Notes under the pieces: model-generated
What the model saw: the letters and a program-made list of their open reading frames with translations, nothing else
What the model was told of the DNA's origin: nothing
Database searches by the model: none
Translations under genes and position numbers: made by a program
Assembly: GCA_964531695.1 (NCBI GenBank)
Contig: CAZHEH010000012.1
Location: 1-64,000 of the forward strand
Direction: 5' to 3'
From: JAGXKT01 sp964531695
GTDB lineage: Bacteria > Planctomycetota > Phycisphaerae > SM23-33
DNA: 64,000 nucleotides
In this document: positions 50,501 to 58,105 of the stretch, in pieces
How the letters are laid out: each line of letters opens with the position of its first letter
How positions within the stretch are numbered: the stretch's first letter is position 1

Positions 50501-51892
50501 ATGGATGCCGCGGCTACACGGGAGTATGAAATGTCCAGCGATGTTGCCAGTCAACGAGAGATGGCGATCCTCGACTCGGTCAACGAGGGCGTCTTCACGG
50601 TCGATCCGGATTGGCGGATCAGCGCCTTCAACCACGCGGCCGAGCGGATCACCGGCGTAACCCGCGATCAGGCGGTCGGCAGTCGTTGCTGCGACGTCTT
50701 CCGGGCGAGCGTCTGCGAGGCGAACTGCCCGCTCCGCCGGACGATGGAGAGCGGGACGCCCGTTCTGAACGCCACGGCACATATCATCAACGCCGATGGC
50801 GACCGCGTGCCGATTCGAATCGGCACGTCGCTCCTGCGGGAGGGGGACGGCAGCATCATCGGCGGAGTCGAGACCTTCCAGGATCTGACGCAGGTGGAAC
50901 AGCTCCAGAAGGAGTTGGAGCACCGATACACGTTCGAGGACATCGTCGGCCGGAGCCCGGCCATGACGCGGCTGTTCGAGATCCTGCCTCAGGTCGCCGA
51001 CAGCAGCTCCACGGTGCTCATCGAGGGTCCCAGCGGCACGGGCAAGGAGTTGTTCGCGCGCGCCATTCACAACCTCTCTCCGCGGAAGGACGGCCCCTTC
51101 GTGCCCGTCAACTGCGCCGCCCTGCCGGACACACTGCTGGAGAGTGAGCTGTTTGGCCACAAGGCCGGCGCTTTTACCGACGCCAAGCGGGACAAGCCCG
51201 GACGCTTCGCGCTCGCCCAGGGCGGCACGATCTTCCTGGACGAGATCGGCGACGTTTCCCCGGCCATGCAGGTGCGGCTGCTCCGCGTGCTTCAGGAGCG
51301 CGTTGTCGAGCCCCTCGGGGGCGTCGAGCCCGTCCCCGTGGACGTCCGCGTCATCGCGGCGACGAACCGCGACCTCGGCAAGCTCCTGCAAGCAGGTGAC
51401 TTCCGCGAGGACCTCTACTACCGCGTCCGCGTGGTCCACCTGGAGTTGCCCGGACTGGCCGAGCGTCGAGAGGACATTCCGCTGCTGATCGACCACCTGA
51501 TCGTGAAGTTCAACCGGCTTCAGGGCAAGCACATCGCCGGCGTGTCGGACGAGGTTCTCGCACGGCTGATGGAGCACGACTATCCCGGCAACGTACGGGA
51601 GTTGGAGAACATCATCGAACAGGCGTTCGTGCTGTGTCGCGGCGGCCTGATCGAACTGAATCACTTGCCGCCGGAGCTGCGCCCCTCCTCTACCGCGGGC
51701 CCCACGGCCGGGCAGCCGATGAGCTTGGATGCCATCGAAAAGCTCTTCATCACCGAGGCGCTCCAGCGGCGCCGCGGCAGCCGCAAGCTCGCCGCACGCG
51801 ACCTGGGTATCAACGTCAGCACGCTCTACCGCAAGATCAAGACGCTCGGCATCGACACGCCGGAAACGGACGGACGGGGCCGGCGGCGCTGA
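50501..51892 (+). CDS. Sigma-54-dependent enhancer-binding regulator with PAS domain
   Basis: 463 aa. N-terminal PAS (~20-130) with a four-cysteine pattern (CCDVFRASVCEANC), AAA+ domain with Walker A GPSGTGKE (~176), GAFTDA loop (~223; canonical GAFTGA), Walker B GGTIFLDEIGD and R-finger region, and a C-terminal Fis HTH (RKLAARDLGINVSTLYRKIK). The PAS cysteines could sense redox, Fe-S or metals. It probably drives the promoter at 51916 and the divergent unit. ATG at 50531 is an alternative start. Confidence 0.93.
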   Translation: MDAAATREYEMSSDVASQREMAILDSVNEGVFTVDPDWRISAFNHAAERITGVTRDQAVGSRCCDVFRASVCEANCPLRRTMESGTPVLNATAHIINADGDRVPIRIGTSLLREGDGSIIGGVETFQDLTQVEQLQKELEHRYTFEDIVGRSPAMTRLFEILPQVADSSSTVLIEGPSGTGKELFARAIHNLSPRKDGPFVPVNCAALPDTLLESELFGHKAGAFTDAKRDKPGRFALAQGGTIFLDEIGDVSPAMQVRLLRVLQERVVEPLGGVEPVPVDVRVIAATNRDLGKLLQAGDFREDLYYRVRVVHLELPGLAERREDIPLLIDHLIVKFNRLQGKHIAGVSDEVLARLMEHDYPGNVRELENIIEQAFVLCRGGLIELNHLPPELRPSSTAGPTAGQPMSLDAIEKLFITEALQRRRGSRKLAARDLGINVSTLYRKIKTLGIDTPETDGRGRRR

Positions 51893-51915
51893 GCCCCGAA
51901 CCGTATCGGCCGGCT

Positions 51916-51931
51916 TGGCACGCGCGCTGCA
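51916..51931 (+). promoter_or_regulatory. Sigma-54 promoter (-24/-12)
   Basis: TGGCAC-GCGCG-CTGCA with GG at 51917-51918 and GC at 51929-51930, the strict 10-bp spacing of sigma-54 promoters; one mismatch to the consensus TTGCA half. It lies 31 bp upstream of the MTH1175-like gene and directly after the sigma-54 activator gene. Confidence 0.7.
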
Positions 51932-51961
51932 CTGAATCGGCGAAAGCAGAAGGGATATACC

Positions 51962-52324
51962 ATGAAGGCAGCCGTGACGGCACAGGGCAAGAGCATGGAG
52001 GCGGAGGTCGATCCGCGTTTCGGCCGGGCGAGGCATTTCGTCGTCGTTGACACGGAGACCGGCGATTTCTCCGTGGCCGACAACAGACAGAGCTTCGACG
52101 CGGCGCAAGGCGCCGGCATCCAGGCCGGAAGCAACGTTGCAGCTTTGGGCGTTACGGATGTCGTCACCGGCCACATGGGCCCCAAGGCGTTCCGCACGCT
52201 CCAGGCGGCCGGCATACGCGTGCACATCGGCGCCACCGGCACCGTACGCGAGGCGATCGAGCAACTCAAGGCGGGCACGCTTCAGCCGGCCGATGGCGCC
52301 GACGTGGAGGGCCACTGGGTCTAG
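51962..52324 (+). CDS. Dinitrogenase iron-molybdenum cofactor-type (MTH1175-like) protein
   Basis: 120 aa. MKAAVTAQGKSMEAEVDPRFGRARHFVVVD, GAGIQAGSNVAALGVTDVVTGHMGPKAFRTLQAAGI and VREAIEQLKAG are the full family pattern, same fold as DVU2108 in the Desulfovibrio ORP complex. Binds a metal cluster by family knowledge. First gene behind the sigma-54 promoter. Confidence 0.9.
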   Translation: MKAAVTAQGKSMEAEVDPRFGRARHFVVVDTETGDFSVADNRQSFDAAQGAGIQAGSNVAALGVTDVVTGHMGPKAFRTLQAAGIRVHIGATGTVREAIEQLKAGTLQPADGADVEGHWV

Positions 52325-52328
52325 CCGC

Positions 52329-53225
52329 ATGCGTACATCACTGGAATGCATTCCCTGCTTCGTCCGCCAGACGTTGGAAGCGGTCCGGTTCGCCACGCGG
52401 GAGACCCGTGTCCACGAACGGCTTCTGCGCGAGGTACTGCGCGCCGCCGCGGAGATGAACCTCGAGCAGTCGCCGCCCGCCATGGCCCAGCAGATTCACC
52501 GCAAACTGCGAACGCTCACCGGTGTGGACGACCCCTACCGGGGCGTGAAGGATCGGTTCAACCGTATGGCCATGGCCATGCTGCCTGAGATGGCGGCGGA
52601 AGTGGCTCGGTCCGATGACCCGCTGGCCACGGCCGTGCGCCTGGCGATCGCCGGCAACGTAATCGACCTCGGCGTGGACGGCAACCTGACCGAGGCCGAG
52701 GCGGAGCGCGCCATTGGCAACATGATGCATGAACCGTTCGCGGGCAACCTGGATGAGCTCGCGGCGGCCGTGCGCACCGCCGGGAGCATCCTCTACCTGG
52801 CCGACAACGCCGGGGAGATCGTCTTTGACCGCCTGCTGATCCAGCAGATGCCGACCGACCGCGTCACCGTTGCCGTCCGTGGGCGGCCGATTCTCAACGA
52901 CGTCACGCGACTCGACGCCGAGGCCGTCGGCCTGACCGATCTCGTCGAGGTCATCGACAACGGCTCGGACGCTCCCGGCACGCTGCTGCAAGATTGCAGC
53001 GATGCATTCCGCCGACGCTTCGATGCGGCCGATCTGGTCATCGCGAAGGGACAGGGCAACTACGAGTCCCTCAGCGAGGTGCCCCGCGACATCTTCTTCT
53101 TGCTCAAGGCCAAGTGCTCGGTCATCGCCGAGCACATCGGCATGCCGGTCGGCACGCACATCGCTCTTGGCGGGCCGGCCCGCGCGGCCTCCGTCAGCGA
53201 CCGGACCCAGCCCATGGGAGATTGA
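52329..53225 (+). CDS. DUF89/ARMT1-like metal-dependent phosphatase-fold protein
   Basis: 298 aa. N-terminal SLECIPCFVRQTLEAVR (C-x-x-C), LYLADNAGEIVFDRLLIQQM with the metal-binding D-N-A-G-E, VRGRPILNDVTRLDAEAVGL, and VIAKGQGNYESLSE, all conserved in DUF89 proteins. Members are damage-control phosphatases or hydrolases. Begins 5 nt after the preceding stop. Confidence 0.85.
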   Translation: MRTSLECIPCFVRQTLEAVRFATRETRVHERLLREVLRAAAEMNLEQSPPAMAQQIHRKLRTLTGVDDPYRGVKDRFNRMAMAMLPEMAAEVARSDDPLATAVRLAIAGNVIDLGVDGNLTEAEAERAIGNMMHEPFAGNLDELAAAVRTAGSILYLADNAGEIVFDRLLIQQMPTDRVTVAVRGRPILNDVTRLDAEAVGLTDLVEVIDNGSDAPGTLLQDCSDAFRRRFDAADLVIAKGQGNYESLSEVPRDIFFLLKAKCSVIAEHIGMPVGTHIALGGPARAASVSDRTQPMGD

Positions 53226-53295
53226 CCCCCGTGCATCCCGATCTCCCGGGCGAGCGCCGAACCCTCCTGGCCGGAGGCGACACTTACGGTCGGCG

Positions 53296-53323
53296 AAAAA
53301 CTACGACGAGCATCGTAGTTTTT
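53296..53323. promoter_or_regulatory. Operator 1 for BlaI, also hairpin with T-run
   Basis: AAAAACTACGA-CGAGCA-TCGTAGTTTTT: perfect 11-bp arms with a 6-bp spacer. The core ACTACGA-N6-TCGTAGT has the same half-site as operator 2, 33 bp apart centre to centre (about three helix turns). With its T-run it can also act as the terminator of the DUF89 gene, 70 nt upstream. Confidence 0.65.
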
Positions 53324-53325
53324 TC

Positions 53326-53354
53326 TTGAACATCTACGAAACCCGTCGTAGACT
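53326..53354 (+). promoter_or_regulatory. blaI-M56 promoter with embedded operator 2
   Basis: TTGAAC (53326-53331), 17-bp spacer, TAGACT (53349-53354). The dyad TCTACGA-N6-TCGTAGA at 53333-53352 covers the spacer and part of the -10, so a bound repressor would block polymerase. The gene's ribosome site AGAAGGAG and ATG follow 30 bp later. Confidence 0.6.
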
Positions 53355-53384
53355 TGGGCGTCCAATGGGCAGAAGGAGACGCCA

Positions 53385-53816
53385 ATGGCCAAATCACAGG
53401 ACAACCGCCCCACTGACGCCGAGCTTGCCGTGTTGCGCATCCTGTGGGACCGCGGCGCGTGTACCGTCCGCGAGGTTCACGAGGAACTAAATCGCGGCGA
53501 CGTCCGCTACACCACCACGCTGAAGACCATGCAGAACATGGCGGACAAGGGTCTTGTGACGCGCGACAAGAGCCGGCACAGCCACCTGTACTCGCCGGCC
53601 GTGGCCGAGACGCACACGCAGCGCCGCGTCGTCCGCCACCTGCTGGACCGCGTATTCGGCGGCTCGGCCGGCAAGCTGGTCATCACCGCGCTGAAGAGCG
53701 GCGACCTGTCCGGGCGGGAACTGCAGGAGATCCGCAAGCTGCTGAGCAAGAAGACCCACCGGACCGCCCGCAAACGCGGCGCAGAATCGGGGACGAGAGA
53801 TGATCGCAATCATTGA
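53385..53816 (+). CDS. BlaI/MecI-family transcriptional repressor
   Basis: 143 aa. Winged helix: TDAELAVLRILWDRGACTVREVHEEL, then VRYTTTLKTMQNMADKGLVTRDKSRHSHLYSPAV, and a dimerisation helix (VRHLLDRVFGGSAGKLVITAL). Represses its own operon through the dyads at 53296-53352; released by proteolysis triggered by the M56 partner, whose ATG overlaps its end by 17 nt. Confidence 0.92.
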   Translation: MAKSQDNRPTDAELAVLRILWDRGACTVREVHEELNRGDVRYTTTLKTMQNMADKGLVTRDKSRHSHLYSPAVAETHTQRRVVRHLLDRVFGGSAGKLVITALKSGDLSGRELQEIRKLLSKKTHRTARKRGAESGTRDDRNH

Positions 53817-56800
53817 TTGGCTGAACGCCGGGTGGGCCGAGCGCGTCGGCTGGGCCTTGGTGCACTTCCTTTGGCAAGGAGCGGCGGTCGCAGCGCTGCT
53901 GTGGCTCGCGATGCGGCTGTCGGCCCGCCACCGGCCGAGCGTGCGATACGCCCTCGCCTGCGGGGCCCTCGTTCTGTTGGTCGCGGCGCCGGCCGCGACA
54001 TTTGCACTCCTGCCGGGCCGCCCCGCCCCGCAAGTGGCGCCGGATCGGCTCGCGGCCGCGCAGGAACAGGGCAATACCCCGCCGGCCGATGCCCCCGGAC
54101 CCCTTGCAGACGAGGCAAATCCGCCCGCCGACCCGCCGCGAAGCCCGGCGGGCCCGGCGGGCCCGGCAAGCCCGATGCTCCCGTCGCGCGGCGAGGCAGT
54201 CGAAATCGCCCGACCGGAGCAGCCCGAGCCGCAGATAGCGCCCGCGCCGCCGTCGGGGTCCACCCCGGCCGAGTCGCGGGAGGACACGGCCTCGCAGGTC
54301 GCATCGGCACCGGAAGACGGCTACCTCGCGGGCCTGGCGGTTTGGCTGCGCCCGAAGATGCCCTATGCGGTGACGGCCTGGCTGGCGGGCGTGCTGGCGC
54401 TGGCGGCGTGGCACGTGATCGGATGGCTCAAGGTCCAGCGGCTGCGTCGGGGGGCGCGGCCGCTGGCGGCGGACGGCGCGGCCGGCCCCTGGACGGGCGC
54501 GGCGCGCGGGCTTTCGGCCAAGCTGGGCCTGCGGCGGACGGTGCGTCTACTGGAGGTCACGGCCGACCGCGCGGCAACGCTGGCCGGCCCGGTCGTGGTC
54601 GGCGTGTTGCGTCCCGTTGTGCTCGTGCCTACGGCCGTGGTGACCGGGCTGGCGCCGGGTCAGATCCGGGCCATCGTCGCCCACGAGTTGGCCCACATCC
54701 GCCGGCACGATTACCTCGTGAACCTGCTACAGACGGTCGGCGAGACGCTGCTGTTCTACCACCCGGCCGTGTGGTGGGTTTCGCGGCGCATCCGCGCCGA
54801 GCGTGAGCACTGCTGCGACGATTTGGCGCTTGCCGCCCTTTCCGGCCGGGTCGTCCCGCGTGGCACGGGCCGTTCTCGTAGCGAAGGCATCTCGCCTTCG
54901 TGCCCGCGAGCCCGAGCTTCCGCGAAGGCGCGTGCCGCGGCCGTGCCGACGGCGCTGAAGGCAACCACGTTGCAGCCCCAAGGGCAAGCTGCTGGCGGCG
55001 CACATGGGCAAGATGTGCATGCCAAGAGTTACGCCTTCGCCCTGGCGGCCCTTGCAGAGCTTTCGGCAGAGCAGCGCCGCCACGCCCGCGTTGCGATCGG
55101 GGCCTCGGGTAGTCTTCTGGCCCGTATCCGCCGGCTGCTGGGCGCCGAAGCCGGCCCGTCGCGGCGCTGGACGGCCGCGCTGGCCGGCACGCTTGTCCTC
55201 GCCGCCATCCTTGCCGCCGTCGTCGGCTACGGCTGCGCGGGCCAGAAGCCAAGCCCGGCCCAGACAGNNNNNNNNNNNNNNNNNNNNNNNNNNNNNNNNN
55301 NNNNNNNNNNNNNNNNNNNNNNNNNNNNNNNNNNNNNNNNNNNNNNNNNNNNNNNNNNNNNNNNNNNCCAGACAGGATCCCTGGCTCCTACGCACGACGG
55401 CCTGGCGGCTGCGCTCGGGGGCGACACGCTCTTCTTGTTCAAGCGTCTACGAACGGATCCGCGGTTCGTTGGCACGTGGCGCGGCCGGGTGGGTGAGCCG
55501 GAGACCGACACGGGCGCGGAAGTCCGGCTGAAGCTGACCGATGACTCGCAGTTCATGCTTGATATCAATCCGGAAAACCCACACAAGGCGCACGCGCTTT
55601 ATCGCGGTCAGTACACCGTGGAGGATGACGCCATCGTCCTGCTGATCGCCAAGGAGAAGGTGCGGGGATTGCACTACGCGGACGGCGGGCTTTATCTGCT
55701 TCTGCCCGACGTGCGCGTCACGCTGACGCGCGACGGCGAGACACCGCCAGAGCCGACCCACGCCGATGCCCGGAAGGCCCATGAGGTCGCCCAGTCCGTC
55801 AAGCCGCTGTGGGCGGGGATCAACAAGGCCGTGGAGGCCCAAGAGGCCGAGACGGCGCTGGAGCTGGTCCGGCGGCTCAATGCGGCCATCGGCGACCTCG
55901 CGGCGGCCGTGGAGGGCACGGAGTCGGAGGACGCCATCGCCGCGGCCGCGAAGGCCTGCAAGGACCTGGAGTTGGCACTGGCCGACGGTGATCTGGACCG
56001 CGCCGGCAAGCACCTGACGACGCTGAACGCCATGGGCCCGCACCTCGAGAAGATGCTCGAGGACGCGGCCGCGTCCGAAGCGCCCGCCACGCGCCCGGCC
56101 GATGATGGTACCACCACGCGCCCGGCCGGACGGGCGGCGGAGATGTCGCTGGAGGAGTTTCGCGGAAAGCTCGCGGCCTTATCCGCCCGGCAGTTGGCTC
56201 GCAAGATCGTCGTCGAGCGCGGCTTTTCACCCGGCGAGCACCTAGACGTTCGGCCGGTCTTCCAAGCCAAGATAGCCGAGCTGTCGCCCGAGGCCCGGCA
56301 GGGGCTGGTCAAGCTCTTCGCCGACGAAATCGCAGTTCTCCAGACAGGCGAACACTGGGAAGCGCGGGGCACGCTACATGACCGCCATGCCTTGATCCTC
56401 TACCTGACCGATCTTGGCGCCCGCGAGGAGCTGCTGAAGATTCTCCACCGGCTCAAGAGCTTCTACTGCTGCGCTCCACCGGCGATCATCGACGGCGTGG
56501 CCACCTGCGGCCGGCACGAGGACGCCTGGCTATTGGTCGAGAAGTTCGAAGATCTCCACGGCGACGGCGGCACGGAATGCCTCGACGCAGCCCTGCGGAA
56601 GCTGACCGGGCTGAAGCCGGACAAGCCCGAGACCGTGGAATGGCGGGCGTACGCGCGTCTCTGGGCCGGGCACCTCGCCCGCGCCGACATCGGTCCCAAG
56701 GACCGGCTGTACACCGTATGGGACGACACCGTGCGCCAATTGGTGATCGCGCCCCTGCGGGAAGGTGCTTTCTGGCACGAGCGCGGCGACGAGACCCGGA

Positions 56801-57825
56801 CGTGGCTGTTCGATCCTGCCGACGGCGGCAAGCGGCGCCAGGTGCATCCGCGGGTCAGCATGGGGCGCCTGGAGCAACTCGCCGTCTCGGGCGACCGGCG
56901 ACGGCTGGTGACCGTGACCGCCGGCGAAGGGCATCCGATTCTCGATGTATTCGATCTGTCGGCCGTGCTGGCCGGCGAAGGAAAGGTCGAGCCGTTGCGC
57001 ACCCTCGACCCCTACCCCGGTTACATCAGGATCGTCGGCTGGTCCGACCGGCGGCTCCGCGTCCGTTCCGACATGCCGCTGGACACCCCCAAGCGCGACG
57101 AGCACAACCGCGTATCTTACGACCCAGCAATGCCCTATGACGACTATGGCGAATTCCTGATGGACATCGAGACCGGGCGGTGCATCGAGGCCCCGCCGAA
57201 AAAGGACCGCACCACGCGCCCGGACGGGGCGTTGGCGGTCCTGGCCCGCAAAGCCATCGCGATGGAGCCGGCCGAGGGGCTCATGGCAGGTCAGAACCCC
57301 ACAGGGCTCGACTTCCAGGCGATCCTGAAGGCATCCGGACAGGACGACGATCTCGCCCGAGCCGAGATCGCCCCCGACGGCCGCGGCGCGGAGGATGCGA
57401 TTAGGGCCTTGGCGGAAGCGGAGAAGATCTGGGCTCTGGCGGCGTTGCTGGATCACGAGGACGTCGATGCCAAGATCTACGCCGCCCGGGCGCTGGCGCG
57501 GCTCGCCGACCCGGACGCCGTCCCGGCACTCCTGGCGGCGGCCAAGGCGAATAACTACCCCGTCAGAGGTTCCGAGAGCGCGACGCTGCACTACATCTAC
57601 CGCAAGACACTCAAGAACGCGATGGAAGCGGCCACCGGGCTCAAACTCACCCCCAGCGGACTCAGCAAGACCCTATTGGCGGCGATGGACGGAGGCGCGG
57701 CGCGCGAAGTCACGTCAGATGAGAATCCCGAGCACTTCCCTGAGGAAGTGGACTTCCAGAAGGTCGAGACCTGGCTGGCCGAACGGTTCCCGGCACCGGC
57801 GACGCGCCCGGCCGAAGCGCCATAG
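53800..57825 (+). CDS. M56 (BlaR1-like) membrane metallopeptidase with long C-terminal region, contains scaffold gap
   Basis: About 1341 codons as assembled, 36 of them from or next to the 100-N gap. Membrane helices at ~18-40, 52-72 and 188-210; zinc site HELAH (~295) with EHCCDD (~336); a Pro-rich segment at 75-165 between helices. After a last helix (~480) the gap follows, then a lipocalin-like strand region (FVGTWRGRVGE... FMLDINPENPHKAHALYRGQYTVE), helical and WD/propeller-like parts, and HEAT-like repeats (IYAARALARLADPDAVPALLAAAKAN). A 171-bp insertion with hairpins lies at 54856-55026. Signal probably sensed by the C-terminal region. Confidence 0.8.
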   Translation: MIAIIDWLNAGWAERVGWALVHFLWQGAAVAALLWLAMRLSARHRPSVRYALACGALVLLVAAPAATFALLPGRPAPQVAPDRLAAAQEQGNTPPADAPGPLADEANPPADPPRSPAGPAGPASPMLPSRGEAVEIARPEQPEPQIAPAPPSGSTPAESREDTASQVASAPEDGYLAGLAVWLRPKMPYAVTAWLAGVLALAAWHVIGWLKVQRLRRGARPLAADGAAGPWTGAARGLSAKLGLRRTVRLLEVTADRAATLAGPVVVGVLRPVVLVPTAVVTGLAPGQIRAIVAHELAHIRRHDYLVNLLQTVGETLLFYHPAVWWVSRRIRAEREHCCDDLALAALSGRVVPRGTGRSRSEGISPSCPRARASAKARAAAVPTALKATTLQPQGQAAGGAHGQDVHAKSYAFALAALAELSAEQRRHARVAIGASGSLLARIRRLLGAEAGPSRRWTAALAGTLVLAAILAAVVGYGCAGQKPSPAQTXXXXXXXXXXXXXXXXXXXXXXXXXXXXXXXXXXQTGSLAPTHDGLAAALGGDTLFLFKRLRTDPRFVGTWRGRVGEPETDTGAEVRLKLTDDSQFMLDINPENPHKAHALYRGQYTVEDDAIVLLIAKEKVRGLHYADGGLYLLLPDVRVTLTRDGETPPEPTHADARKAHEVAQSVKPLWAGINKAVEAQEAETALELVRRLNAAIGDLAAAVEGTESEDAIAAAAKACKDLELALADGDLDRAGKHLTTLNAMGPHLEKMLEDAAASEAPATRPADDGTTTRPAGRAAEMSLEEFRGKLAALSARQLARKIVVERGFSPGEHLDVRPVFQAKIAELSPEARQGLVKLFADEIAVLQTGEHWEARGTLHDRHALILYLTDLGAREELLKILHRLKSFYCCAPPAIIDGVATCGRHEDAWLLVEKFEDLHGDGGTECLDAALRKLTGLKPDKPETVEWRAYARLWAGHLARADIGPKDRLYTVWDDTVRQLVIAPLREGAFWHERGDETRTWLFDPADGGKRRQVHPRVSMGRLEQLAVSGDRRRLVTVTAGEGHPILDVFDLSAVLAGEGKVEPLRTLDPYPGYIRIVGWSDRRLRVRSDMPLDTPKRDEHNRVSYDPAMPYDDYGEFLMDIETGRCIEAPPKKDRTTRPDGALAVLARKAIAMEPAEGLMAGQNPTGLDFQAILKASGQDDDLARAEIAPDGRGAEDAIRALAEAEKIWALAALLDHEDVDAKIYAARALARLADPDAVPALLAAAKANNYPVRGSESATLHYIYRKTLKNAMEAATGLKLTPSGLSKTLLAAMDGGAAREVTSDENPEHFPEEVDFQKVETWLAERFPAPATRPAEAP
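54856..55026 (+). repeat. In-frame palindromic insertion (REP-like) inside the M56 gene
   Basis: Compared with the family, the protein should go from LSGR-V-V directly to SYAFALAALAEL. Instead 57 extra codons of Arg/Ala/Pro-rich sequence are present. The DNA carries two hairpins: CGAAGGC-N5-GCCTTCG (54882-54900) and GCACAT-N7-ATGTGC (55000-55018). Both have the same core (CATCTCGCC; CATCTTGCC on the other strand). This is what a repetitive palindromic element looks like when inserted into a gene. Confidence 0.6.
55268..55367. other. Scaffold gap (100 N) with matching 8-bp flanks
   Basis: Exactly 100 N. The left flank ends in CCAGACAG (55260-55267) and the right flank begins with CCAGACAG (55368-55375). 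Merging the flanks removes 108 nt, which keeps the M56 frame open. The gap may thus be a missed contig overlap with no missing sequence. Confidence 0.75.
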
Positions 57826-58105
57826 CGATTGCGCGGCGCCCGTCCCGGCGGGCTGATTGCGAGTATGACCCCTCAGTCGCGCCAATGCCGGGCGTTGCAC
57901 GCGCCCTGGCCGAACAGGCGGCTCACCGCGGCTACCGCTTCGCCCACCACCATCCGCCCATCACCATTCACCCACCACCATCTCCGCCCGCAGTTTCTGG
58001 ACTCGGCGGAGGCGAGCCGATAGCATGGCTTGTTCGCTGTGCCGCCGCCGGGCGGGTACGGATGCCCGCCGGGGAAGCGGCCCCAGAGGACAGAAAGCAG
58101 GACCC
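57826..58105. other. Intergenic region after M56 gene
   Basis: 280 bp, no gene seen. Contains a low-complexity CCACCACCAT-type run at 57941-57985 and the leader of the glycosyltransferase gene (AAGCAGGA before ATG 58106). No terminator or obvious promoter recognised. Confidence 0.4.

Noticed and set aside
57941..57985. CCACCACCAT-type run as a tandem repeat or CRISPR-like array
   Set aside because: Short low-complexity stretch without regular spacers.
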